Source: Shewanella sairae
GTDB lineage: Bacteria > Pseudomonadota > Gammaproteobacteria > Enterobacterales > Shewanellaceae
Reading direction: 5' to 3'
NCBI RefSeq assembly: GCF_023283535.1
Contig: NZ_JAKILT010000013.1
Location: 1 to 64,000, forward strand
DNA: 64,000 bases
The notes beneath the pieces were generated by a model. The model was not told the DNA's origin. It saw only the letters and a list, made by a program, of their open reading frames with translations, and ran no database searches. Shown here piece by piece: positions 28,377 through 36,813 of this stretch. Numbering within the stretch: position 1 is the first letter of the stretch; each line of letters opens with the position of its first letter. Position numbers and translations under genes: made by a program.

Positions 28377-30284
28377 ATGAAATTGACTCGAATGTTAACT
28401 AAAAAACTTACTAGCTTTTGGCTTATGTCACTTGTTGGTGTCGCGTTTATCTGTTTTTTAACCGCTATGGTTAGCTTCGTCCAGCTTACTTATACTTTTC
28501 AACAGCAAAAAGTCACAGAGTTAGAGTCGTTGATAGAGCAACAGTCTAGCCGTCCTGAACGTTGGGGGTATCAAGAATGGTTACCGCCACTATTAAATTC
28601 ATACCGAGCTCACGCCTTTACGCTATTTAAAGGTGAGCAGTTGATCTTTGAATACCAACCAACTCAGCATCAAACTGGTGGTGTGAATTACAAAAGCGAA
28701 TTGGCAGATGGTCAATTAGTGATGAAGTTAACTCTGCCTCAGCCGTTTAATAAAAGTGATATTGGCTGGTATGGCATATTAATCATCTTTATCGGTTGCC
28801 TAGCGGTTTGCTTATTTGTTCGCTTTGGTTTTCGTTGGTTCTCAGCAGAGTTAAATGGGATTGAACACTTAGCACAACGCTCGAGTTTGATTTTATCTGG
28901 GCAGCATGACAAGGCGTTAGCGGAAAAGGGTCAAGGTAAACCTAGGTTGATCAATCGTGCATTAACCCATCTGTTATTAGAGTTAGATGACGCACACAAA
29001 GAACGCGCGCGTTTTGATCAATATATTCGTTCTAATACCTTTCTTGATGCAGAAACAGGTATAGGTAATAGCTTATTTCTCAAAAATCGACTCGATGCTT
29101 TGAGTAGCACCTCGGGCATGATGACACCTGGGGTGCTTTACCTGTTTGAAATGGAGGACTTTGATTTATTGGCAAAAGATCTCGCTGAGCATGAAGTTGA
29201 CGAGCTGCTGTTACAGTTGATTGGTGTCGTCAACCAAATCTTAGCAGATAAAGCTAACAGCATTTTTTCACGGCGTTCGTATAATCAATTTGCCGTTGTC
29301 GTACCACAAATATCCCAAGTCGAAGCAGATCAGTTAGCGGCGAAATTATTGCGGCTGAGCTTAAATCAGCTTAACGCTTTGGTGCCTCTTCCTGAGGACT
29401 TTCTGCATTTAGGCGGTGCTTACTTTAAAGTGGGTGATGATAAAGACGCTTTAGTTGAAGAAGCTGAATTAGCATTGCGTTCAGCACAATTCCAAGGCGA
29501 AAGTAGCTGGTTTATGTACGACAAAGGGTCCGTTGATGGCGACTTATCAAAAGGTTCTGTACGCTGGCGCAGCTTTATTGAAAATGTTTTAGTCAGTAAA
29601 AGAGTATTTTTATTTTCGCAGCCAGTTGTCGATAGTGACTCTTTAGCTCACCATCAGGAAGTGACCTGCCGACTGCGAGATACTCAAGGCAACTTGGTAC
29701 GTGCAACGTTATTTTTGCCTATGGCGATAAAGTGTGGCTTAGTACCACAAATAGAGCGACAAGTTATTGAGATGGTTTTGTTTGATGTATTGCCTAAACA
29801 CAAAGACAATACACTTAAGTTTAGCATTAACTTAAGTTTTGATACGTTAACGAGCCGAGCCTTCATTAGATGGTTGAAAACCACACTATTGGAATACCGT
29901 CATCTTGCACCACGCCTGATTTTTGAAGTCAATGAAGATATTTTGGTTAATCATCTACAAGAGTTAAAAGAACCACTTGATATGCTGACTAAAATGGGCG
30001 CAAAAATTTGTATCGATCGAGTCGGTCTGCAAGTTGTTAGTACTGAATATATGCACCATTATCCCATCTCGCTGATTAAGTTACACCGTTCGATTGTAAA
30101 CCAGATTCATTTGCGAACAGAGAATCAATTATTTGTTCGAAGTCTGATTGCAGGCTTGTTTCGAACTGATGTACAAGTTTGTGCTGAAGGGGTTGAAGTC
30201 TTGCAAGAGTGGCAAACTTTACAAATTCTAGGGGTGAGTGCGGGGCAAGGTAGTTTCTTTAGTGAACCAATTGAGGAAGTATAA
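28377..30284 (+). CDS. mshH: MshH, CsrD-like degenerate GGDEF/EAL membrane protein
   Basis: The first gene of the MSHA locus, homologous in layout to CsrD, which directs RNase E decay of CsrB-type small RNAs. Two membrane helices (about residues 17-38 and 133-152) flank a short periplasmic part. A degenerate GGDEF domain (about 215-380) and a degenerate EAL domain (about 390-635) follow. The GGDEF site reads RRSYNQF and the EAL site reads SQPVVDSDS, so neither synthesis nor breakdown of c-di-GMP is expected. A 213-bp gap to mshI suggests a separate transcript. Confidence 0.88.
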   Translation: MKLTRMLTKKLTSFWLMSLVGVAFICFLTAMVSFVQLTYTFQQQKVTELESLIEQQSSRPERWGYQEWLPPLLNSYRAHAFTLFKGEQLIFEYQPTQHQTGGVNYKSELADGQLVMKLTLPQPFNKSDIGWYGILIIFIGCLAVCLFVRFGFRWFSAELNGIEHLAQRSSLILSGQHDKALAEKGQGKPRLINRALTHLLLELDDAHKERARFDQYIRSNTFLDAETGIGNSLFLKNRLDALSSTSGMMTPGVLYLFEMEDFDLLAKDLAEHEVDELLLQLIGVVNQILADKANSIFSRRSYNQFAVVVPQISQVEADQLAAKLLRLSLNQLNALVPLPEDFLHLGGAYFKVGDDKDALVEEAELALRSAQFQGESSWFMYDKGSVDGDLSKGSVRWRSFIENVLVSKRVFLFSQPVVDSDSLAHHQEVTCRLRDTQGNLVRATLFLPMAIKCGLVPQIERQVIEMVLFDVLPKHKDNTLKFSINLSFDTLTSRAFIRWLKTTLLEYRHLAPRLIFEVNEDILVNHLQELKEPLDMLTKMGAKICIDRVGLQVVSTEYMHHYPISLIKLHRSIVNQIHLRTENQLFVRSLIAGLFRTDVQVCAEGVEVLQEWQTLQILGVSAGQGSFFSEPIEEV

Positions 30285-30497
30285 TCTGTTTCATGTTTAG
30301 AGTAGTTTGTTAATGAATGTCTATGAATTGGGATTTTATCTATAATAATCAGGAATAACCCGCTAGACTAATGGCATAATAAGAATCTTGCGCTATTGAA
30401 ATAGTAATTAGCGGTATTTCATACACGAGTTTAATCGTTTAATACGGCATTATGGGTATTTAAATTAGTTTTAAGATAAATTTTAAGGCATGGATTA

Positions 30498-31379
30498 ATG
30501 GAAAAAAGCCTGCTAGGTAAAATCCAGTTTTGGCGTAAACCTGCTCTAACGAAAAGTTTAGGGCTTTATATTTGCGCAGATAAAATATCAGTCTTTCAGG
30601 CTTCAGCTGCACAGGTTGAGGCTAAAACTATGACGTACTCGTTTAAGCATCATGGCTGGAGTGATGCATTTTCCCAAGTAGTGAAAGATTTTGGTCCTGC
30701 TAATGTCCAAATTGTTCTTGCTGCTAATTTCTACCAGCTCCTTTTAGTCGATAAGCCAAATGTTCCTGAAGAGGAATTAAGCGCCGCATTGCTCTGGTCG
30801 GTAAAGGATATCGTTACGCAGTCCGTTACAGACATACACCTTGATTACTTTGAATCCTCAAAACAAACAGCAAATAAAGTGAATGTTGTTGTGACTGAGA
30901 AATCGTTGTTATCGCAATTATTGGTGGCAGCCGTAAATTCAGGGCTAGAGGTTGTCGGTGTATCGATTGAAGAGATGGCGGTGAGTAACCTGTTTGATGA
31001 CAATCAAGCACGAGTGGTACTGAGCCACCGCGAGGGACAAGAATTACTATTAACTGTAGTGAGAAGTGGCGAAGTATTTATGCAACGCCGAGTAAGAGGC
31101 TTTTTAGAGATCGATAAAGTGTCTGCTGACGATCTTTCCTATGGTACAGCTGACAACTTAAGTTTAGAGCTACAACGTTCTATGGATTATTTCGAAAGTC
31201 AGTTTCGAGAGGCTCCAGTGTCTTCTATTGAGTTAGTTATGGATGGGGAACGAGTGAAGTTGGCTAATTTGATTAGTGCTAACTTTGACCAAAATGTTAC
31301 CCCTTATGATAGTTCGTCTGTAGAAGCCGTGTTTGCTCAGCTAGCGTTAGCCGAAATTGCTCGAGGACAGGTGCAATGA
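30498..31379 (+). CDS. mshI: MSHA biogenesis protein MshI (PilM-like)
   Basis: A cytoplasmic actin-like protein resembling PilM, expected to link the pilus assembly platform to its inner-membrane PilN/PilO-type partners. The 293 residues start MEKSLLGKIQFWRK and lack a membrane helix. It begins the tightly packed run mshI-mshQ. Its TGA stop overlaps the next ATG by four bases (ATGA). Confidence 0.85.
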   Translation: MEKSLLGKIQFWRKPALTKSLGLYICADKISVFQASAAQVEAKTMTYSFKHHGWSDAFSQVVKDFGPANVQIVLAANFYQLLLVDKPNVPEEELSAALLWSVKDIVTQSVTDIHLDYFESSKQTANKVNVVVTEKSLLSQLLVAAVNSGLEVVGVSIEEMAVSNLFDDNQARVVLSHREGQELLLTVVRSGEVFMQRRVRGFLEIDKVSADDLSYGTADNLSLELQRSMDYFESQFREAPVSSIELVMDGERVKLANLISANFDQNVTPYDSSSVEAVFAQLALAEIARGQVQ

Positions 31380-31981
31380 AGTTAAGAGTTAACTTATATT
31401 CTTCGGATCTATTACCAGTAAAGCTGCGCTTATCTTTTTTACGGTTATGTCAGGCGTTTGTTGGCTTGGTTATATTTTTACTGATTTTGACTGCTATCAC
31501 CATGGGGTTAAATAATGGCTTAGAGTCAGACAAAAAGTTGTTAATGATTGATAAAAAGCACCTTAATTCTGAAAAGCAAAATCTCGAAACCGCTTTAGCA
31601 CAGCGTGGCCCTACAGAGTCGTTAGTGGCTGAAGTTGAATTAAAGGCACAGCAGTTAGAGTTAAAGCGAAAGTTATTTGACAAGCTAAGCAAGGAAGAAG
31701 AGCTTACGAGTTATAGCTATTCCCCCTTAATGACTGATTTAGCCAGTGTGGCAAACTCAAAAGTTTGGTTGAACCGAATTCGAGTAGATGAAAATCGTTA
31801 TATTTTTGAAGGTTTTACATCCTCTCCAGAAGGGGTACCACTCTGGGTTGAAAGGCTGAAAACCACAAAAACGCTTAAGGGCCATGCTTTTGCTTCTATG
31901 ACAATGAATTTAGGCGAAAATCAGCCGTTAGCATTTAAGCTAACAAGTGAGGCAGATGCTGATAAGGAAGTGACTAAATGA
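31376..31981 (+). CDS. mshI2: MSHA biogenesis PilN-like protein (MshI2)
   Basis: The 201 residues have a basic start typical of PilN (MKLRVNLYSSDLLP), one membrane helix (about 27-45), a coiled coil (about 50-105) and a small C-terminal domain. It overlaps mshI and mshJ by four bases each (ATGA). It is expected to pair with MshJ in the inner-membrane alignment complex. Confidence 0.82.
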   Translation: MKLRVNLYSSDLLPVKLRLSFLRLCQAFVGLVIFLLILTAITMGLNNGLESDKKLLMIDKKHLNSEKQNLETALAQRGPTESLVAEVELKAQQLELKRKLFDKLSKEEELTSYSYSPLMTDLASVANSKVWLNRIRVDENRYIFEGFTSSPEGVPLWVERLKTTKTLKGHAFASMTMNLGENQPLAFKLTSEADADKEVTK

Positions 31982-32634
31982 AACAAAAGTGGAGTCAGCT
32001 TGCTGAAAAGTTTGATGGTTTAAGCCAGCGGGAAAGAGTATTGGTTGCAGCTGCTGTGCTTATTGTAACCGGCTTATTGCTCTATTTACCTTTAGAGTCA
32101 GCTTTAAATCGTCATAGTAAATTGAGTGCGCAAAATAGTGCTATTGAAAGTGAAAACCGCATTTCAACTGAGCAAATTTCGCTTTATGAGGCGAGTTTAC
32201 GCAAAGACCCTGACGAAGATTATCGTCACCGTTTGGAAAATATTCACCAACGCCATAAGACTATTGATGATCAATTGTCTTTTCAAATGGTAGATATGGT
32301 ACCTGCGGATTATATGCCAACTTTATTAGCGGGTTTATTGTCCAATATTAATGGCATCCAGCTTAAATCGTTTAAGTCTATTGCCCCAACGCCTTTATTA
32401 GAGGTCGGTGAAGAAAAGAAAATTAATTTGTATAGACATGGTATTCAACTTGAGTTGGTGGGTGACTATTTTTCTGTTATGAGGTTTATCGAGGCAGTCG
32501 AAAGTATGCCAAATAAGCTTTATTGGAGCAGCATGGATTATCGAGTCGATGCGTACCCCAAAGCGAATATTTTGCTGGAGCTTTACACTTTAAGTATTAA
32601 TAAGGATTTTATCAGTGTTGGCAAAAAAGATTAG
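31978..32634 (+). CDS. mshJ: MSHA biogenesis protein MshJ (PilO-like)
   Basis: A bitopic inner-membrane protein of 218 residues with one membrane helix (about 22-38), a helical stretch (about 45-95) and a ferredoxin-like C-terminal domain (about 100-218). It is the PilO counterpart, overlaps the PilN-like gene by ATGA, and shares its last 20 bases with mshK. Confidence 0.84.
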   Translation: MKQKWSQLAEKFDGLSQRERVLVAAAVLIVTGLLLYLPLESALNRHSKLSAQNSAIESENRISTEQISLYEASLRKDPDEDYRHRLENIHQRHKTIDDQLSFQMVDMVPADYMPTLLAGLLSNINGIQLKSFKSIAPTPLLEVGEEKKINLYRHGIQLELVGDYFSVMRFIEAVESMPNKLYWSSMDYRVDAYPKANILLELYTLSINKDFISVGKKD

Positions 32635-32950
32635 TGTGCTACTGATTGCTTGCTTAGGTTGTACTTTGATGGCACAGCTTAATGCGGCACAGTTACGAGA
32701 TCCCACTTTACCAGGCGATGCATCGGGCAGGGTAGATGTTGCAACTCACTCTGGTGAGCAAAACTTAATACTTAATAGCGTTGTAAAAACAGATAGCTCT
32801 GCCTATGCAGTGATCAATGATCAAATTTTTACAGTAGGCGAAAGAGTGAAAGGTATCAAAATTGTGGGTATTGCTAAGGACTCTGTTTCGTTAGCTGATG
32901 GCCGCAAATTAGAAATGTTTCAAGCTGTTACAGATTTTAAGGGACAATAA
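32615..32950 (+). CDS. mshK: MSHA biogenesis protein MshK (PilP-like)
   Basis: A small periplasmic protein (111 residues) with an N-terminal hydrophobic signal. Its C-terminal beta domain (LNSVVKTDSSAYAVINDQ, VGERVKGIKIVGIAKDSV) resembles PilP/GspC domains that bridge the platform to the secretin. The start is GTG at 32615 with AAGGA upstream; TTG at 32618 is also possible. The N-terminal signal is encoded within the 20-base overlap with mshJ and just after it. Confidence 0.8.
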   Translation: MLAKKISVLLIACLGCTLMAQLNAAQLRDPTLPGDASGRVDVATHSGEQNLILNSVVKTDSSAYAVINDQIFTVGERVKGIKIVGIAKDSVSLADGRKLEMFQAVTDFKGQ

Positions 32951-32954
32951 TTAA

Positions 32955-34616
32955 ATGCGCTCAATGACAAATATCACCCTTTTACTATCACTGATGTTAG
33001 TGGCTTGCCAAACAGTAGACAGGCCTGACCCAGTTGAATCGAAACAGGCGTTAGCAGACTCTCTTGTTGCTCAGCAGGCAGCGCCTTCAACGCCACCACC
33101 TGCGGTAATGCCAGATGAAGTACAGCGAGAATTATCTTCTAATAGTCTTTTGGAGGGTTATACACCTTCTCAGCCAACAGAACGTCGTTTTGATGTTTCT
33201 GCTAATAATGTTGATGCTAAAGTTTTCTTTCCAAGCCTTGCTCAAGGGACGCCTCTAAGCGTAGCTGTGCACCCCAATGTAACTGGAAAAATCTCTCTCT
33301 CGTTAAAGAGTGTTACTTTGAGAGAGGCACTACAAGTTGTTGAAGATATCTATGGTTACGAAGTGAGTCGAGAAGGGCGCATATTACGTATTTTCCCAGC
33401 AGGTATGCGTACAGAAACATTCTCATTAAACTATCTGTATATGGAGCGCCAGGGTTTATCTTTAACCTCAGTTAACTCTGGACGAATTTCTGATAATAAC
33501 GATTCGAATTCAAATAGCAGCAATAGCAACGACTCTAACAGCTCTTCAAACAGCTCAAGTTCTGACAGTAACAGTAATAGCAACGAACAAACCAACGGTA
33601 CTTTTATCCGATCGAAGACCAAGTCCGATTTTTGGGGCGAGCTACAAGAAACCCTAGTTTCTATTATTGGTACAACTGGCGGCGGTCGCCAAGTTGTTAT
33701 CACGCCACAAGCAGGTTTAGTGACGATTAGAGCTTATCCAAATGAAATTCGTCAGGTTAGAAGCTTTATCAAAACCGCTGAGACTCATTTGCAGCGTCAA
33801 GTTATCTTGGAAGCTAAAGTTTTAGAGGTAACCTTATCTGATGGCTACCAACAAGGTATTCATTGGGAAAGTGTGCTTGGTCATGTCGGTAGTACAGATA
33901 TTTCTTTTGGTACTAGCCCGTCGACAGGTTTAGGCGACACTATTACTTCCGCTTTAGGTGGAGTCACTTCAATTAAACTAGCCGGTTCTGACTTTAGCAC
34001 TATGATCAGCTTGCTCGATACGCAAGGTGATGTTGATGTGCTATCTAGCCCTCGCGTTACGGCGTCGAATAATCAAAAAGCAGTGATTAAAGTAGGTACT
34101 GATGAGTACTTTGTTACCGATGTATCTTCAACAACGGTTGCTGGTAATACCCCTGTTACTACGCCTGAAGTTGAGCTAACGCCATTCTTCTCAGGAATTG
34201 CGTTAGATGTAACGCCACAGATTGATGAAAAAGGTGATGTTTTACTGCATATCCACCCGTCAGTTATCAATATTAAAGAGCAGACTAAGACGATTAAGAT
34301 CTCTGATAGCACATTAGAGCTGCCTCTAGCTCAAAGCGAGATCCGCGAATCAGATACAGTAATTAAAGCGGCCAGCGGCGACGTAGTTGTGATCGGTGGT
34401 TTGATGAAGAGCGAAAATATCGAACTGGTTTCTAAAGTACCATTGTTAGGCGATATTCCTTATCTAGGTGAAGCGTTTACTAACCGCGCAAATTCTACTG
34501 TAAAAACCGAATTGGTCATTTTGCTAAAGCCGGTAGTTGTTGGTGCAAACACTTGGGAAAGTGAATTAAAGCGTTCTCAAGATCTGCTTGAACGTTGGTA
34601 CCCTGAGGAGCAATAA
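32955..34616 (+). CDS. mshL: MSHA outer-membrane secretin MshL
   Basis: Forms the outer-membrane ring through which the pilus emerges. A lipoprotein signal (lipobox LVAC, Cys18) precedes an STN-type N0 domain (about residues 80-150), an N1-type domain and the secretin core (about 275-540, VLSSPRVTASNNQKA and VPLLGDIPYLGEAF). A loop rich in Ser and Asn (about 178-213) is inserted before the N1 region. Length is 553 residues. Confidence 0.93.
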   Translation: MRSMTNITLLLSLMLVACQTVDRPDPVESKQALADSLVAQQAAPSTPPPAVMPDEVQRELSSNSLLEGYTPSQPTERRFDVSANNVDAKVFFPSLAQGTPLSVAVHPNVTGKISLSLKSVTLREALQVVEDIYGYEVSREGRILRIFPAGMRTETFSLNYLYMERQGLSLTSVNSGRISDNNDSNSNSSNSNDSNSSSNSSSSDSNSNSNEQTNGTFIRSKTKSDFWGELQETLVSIIGTTGGGRQVVITPQAGLVTIRAYPNEIRQVRSFIKTAETHLQRQVILEAKVLEVTLSDGYQQGIHWESVLGHVGSTDISFGTSPSTGLGDTITSALGGVTSIKLAGSDFSTMISLLDTQGDVDVLSSPRVTASNNQKAVIKVGTDEYFVTDVSSTTVAGNTPVTTPEVELTPFFSGIALDVTPQIDEKGDVLLHIHPSVINIKEQTKTIKISDSTLELPLAQSEIRESDTVIKAASGDVVVIGGLMKSENIELVSKVPLLGDIPYLGEAFTNRANSTVKTELVILLKPVVVGANTWESELKRSQDLLERWYPEEQ

Positions 34617-34618
34617 GC

Positions 34619-35527
34619 TTGTATCTGCAGCATTTTGGGTTGACCGAAACCCCGTTTTCTCTTACGCCGAATACGGGGTTCTTCTTTGGCCTGGCACCGC
34701 ATGTAGAAGCATTGCAAGTGCTACAGACAGCGTTACAAACAGGTGAAGGGTTTATTAAAGTCACCGGCGAAGTTGGAACGGGTAAAACTCTAATTTGTCG
34801 CAAATTAATGAACGATCTGCCAGAGCGTTTCCACTGCGCCTATTTACCCAATCCTTACCTCAGTCCTGATGAGTTACGCTGGGGAGTCGCATTGGAATTA
34901 GGGCTAAAATATTCAAATCAGATCGATCAGCAACAGTTAACAAGCCTTATTCAGCAACAACTTTTAGCCCTAAGTGCACATGGGCACTCTATTGTTTTAG
35001 TGTTAGATGAGGCGCAGGCTTTACCTGACGAAAGTTTAGAGGCACTGCGTTTATTTACCAACCTAGAAACTGAAAGTCGGAAGTTGTTGCAGGTTGTACT
35101 ATTTGCTCAACCAGAATTAGATGAACGCCTAGCTTTGAATAAGTTTAGGCAGCTTAGACAAAGAATTACTTTTAGTTATTGTTTGCGCGCGCTGACAAAC
35201 GATGAATCAGCGGCTTATATTCAACATCGATTAACAGTAGCCGGTAGTGAAGCTGGTCGTTTATTCAGTGAGGCGAATGCCAAGCGTATTGCTCGAGCAG
35301 CAAGAGGGATCCCTCGATTGATAAATGTTATATCTCATAAATCTTTACTGGTTAGTTTCGGTGAAGGAGCACAGAAGGTTGAAACTCACCATATCGGGGC
35401 GGCAGTGGCTGATACTAGCGATGCTATCCAGCACCAATCCCGAACCATTATGTGGTCGCTTGTCGGTATATCTGTTGTGCTTATTGCTTGTGGTGCCCTG
35501 TATTGGTTTAAGGGAGGTGTTGTATGA
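34619..35527 (+). CDS. mshM: MSHA biogenesis AAA ATPase MshM (ExeA-like)
   Basis: Starts MYLQHFGLTETPFSLTPNT, the hallmark of the ExeA/MshM family, with Walker A GEVGTGKT and Walker B LVLDEAQ. One membrane helix lies at the C-terminus (about 280-297), followed by only a few residues, so the ATPase faces the cytosol. ExeA aids secretin assembly through the cell wall; the same job is inferred here. The start is TTG at 34619 behind GAGGAG. Confidence 0.9.
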   Translation: MYLQHFGLTETPFSLTPNTGFFFGLAPHVEALQVLQTALQTGEGFIKVTGEVGTGKTLICRKLMNDLPERFHCAYLPNPYLSPDELRWGVALELGLKYSNQIDQQQLTSLIQQQLLALSAHGHSIVLVLDEAQALPDESLEALRLFTNLETESRKLLQVVLFAQPELDERLALNKFRQLRQRITFSYCLRALTNDESAAYIQHRLTVAGSEAGRLFSEANAKRIARAARGIPRLINVISHKSLLVSFGEGAQKVETHHIGAAVADTSDAIQHQSRTIMWSLVGISVVLIACGALYWFKGGVV

Positions 35528-36813
35528 GCATTATTAATAAAATGCTCAAAGATTTAGATAAGCGCCAGCAGCCACATGGTATCGAGAGCATGTCTCCCGC
35601 ACAGATGGCTGTTTTACCCAAAAAGGCATCTAAAAAACCTGTGTTATTAGCAAGCTTAATATCGTTAGTGGTCGGTGGATTATCGGTTTTTTGGGTGCTT
35701 AATGTAAATCAACCCAGCGATGCGCCAATATATAAAGCTGTTACCCTTGAGGCGGCTGTTTCCGCAGATACACCGAATGACAGTCTTGCTGCTAACGATG
35801 CGCTACAAGTAACGCAGCAGCCTGCAGCGCAAATAAATACTGATTACACAAAAGAGGAATCAACCGACGAATTGGTTTCAATGAAAGCAAGTCGTGTTGA
35901 TGCGGATAAAGAGCCGCAGAAACTCAATCAACAGGAGCCGACTAATCTTAAGTCTCTGGCCGCTTCTAAAGAGGCTGTTGTGGCTACAGTATCGAAAGAG
36001 ATTAATACCGAGACTGTTGAAATAGAAGCTAAATCGGATTTCAATGTAGCCCAGATAGACAAAGATACAACGAAACAAAATCAGGGCTTAAAACCTGCCT
36101 CTATTACTCGTGTAAATAATATTGCGGCAGAAGTACCTGCTACGCAGGCGCCAAAGCTTAGTATTTCTCATGCAACGCGCCAAAATAACGAGTTACATAG
36201 CAGCAGTAATATGGCTGTTACCGAGGTTAAGCTTAGCCCTAAACAGCTGGCACAGAAACAGATGCAAGCGGCGAGCGATGCACAGCAATCAGGTTTACAC
36301 AGTGAAGCATTGAAGCATTACGAAGCGGCGTTAGCGCATTATCCGGCGCAGCATGAAGCCAGAAGGCAAGTCGCTGCATTGTATTACGGACAGAATAAGT
36401 TAGCTAAGGCTGAACAGGTTTTAGAGCAGGGACGTTTGTTATTTCCAAAGCATTATGAATTTTCATTATTATTATCACGAGTGCTACAGGCGAGCGGTCG
36501 AAATGCCCAAGCTTTGCTTAGCTTAAATGCCATTCCTGATGCCAGTGATTTTGCGGTAAAAAAGTGGCACCAGCAAAGCGATTTGGCACAAAAACAAAAC
36601 AATTACCCGGTAGCAGAGCAGAGCTTTCGTCAACTTGCTAAGCGCGAGCCAAATCAGGGACGCTGGTGGATGGGACTAGCTTACGCTCTAGATTCACAGC
36701 AAAAATATACTGATGCCAAGCTTGCTTATCAACAAGCTTTATCTCAGGGAAATTTATCTACGCAGTCAAAAGTATATGTAGATAATCGTCTACTGCAGTT
36801 AGGAGCATATTAG
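35524..36813 (+). CDS. mshN: MSHA biogenesis TPR protein MshN
   Basis: A short cytoplasmic part (MSIINKMLKDLDKRQ), one membrane helix (about residues 39-58), a long low-complexity periplasmic region, and tetratricopeptide repeats (about 235-429). The N-terminal sequence is typical of GspB/MshN-like proteins. It overlaps mshM by ATGA and mshE by one base. Confidence 0.87.
   Translation: MSIINKMLKDLDKRQQPHGIESMSPAQMAVLPKKASKKPVLLASLISLVVGGLSVFWVLNVNQPSDAPIYKAVTLEAAVSADTPNDSLAANDALQVTQQPAAQINTDYTKEESTDELVSMKASRVDADKEPQKLNQQEPTNLKSLAASKEAVVATVSKEINTETVEIEAKSDFNVAQIDKDTTKQNQGLKPASITRVNNIAAEVPATQAPKLSISHATRQNNELHSSSNMAVTEVKLSPKQLAQKQMQAASDAQQSGLHSEALKHYEAALAHYPAQHEARRQVAALYYGQNKLAKAEQVLEQGRLLFPKHYEFSLLLSRVLQASGRNAQALLSLNAIPDASDFAVKKWHQQSDLAQKQNNYPVAEQSFRQLAKREPNQGRWWMGLAYALDSQQKYTDAKLAYQQALSQGNLSTQSKVYVDNRLLQLGAY

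Noticed and set aside
33480-33600. Possible tandem repeat or CRISPR-like array
   Set aside because: The repeats are short degenerate Ser/Asn codons inside mshL, with no spacers. No CRISPR array was seen in the window.
33431-33703. Antisense open frame over the Ser/Asn-rich part of mshL
   Set aside because: A by-product of the repetitive codons on the other strand, giving a Leu/Glu-rich artefact.
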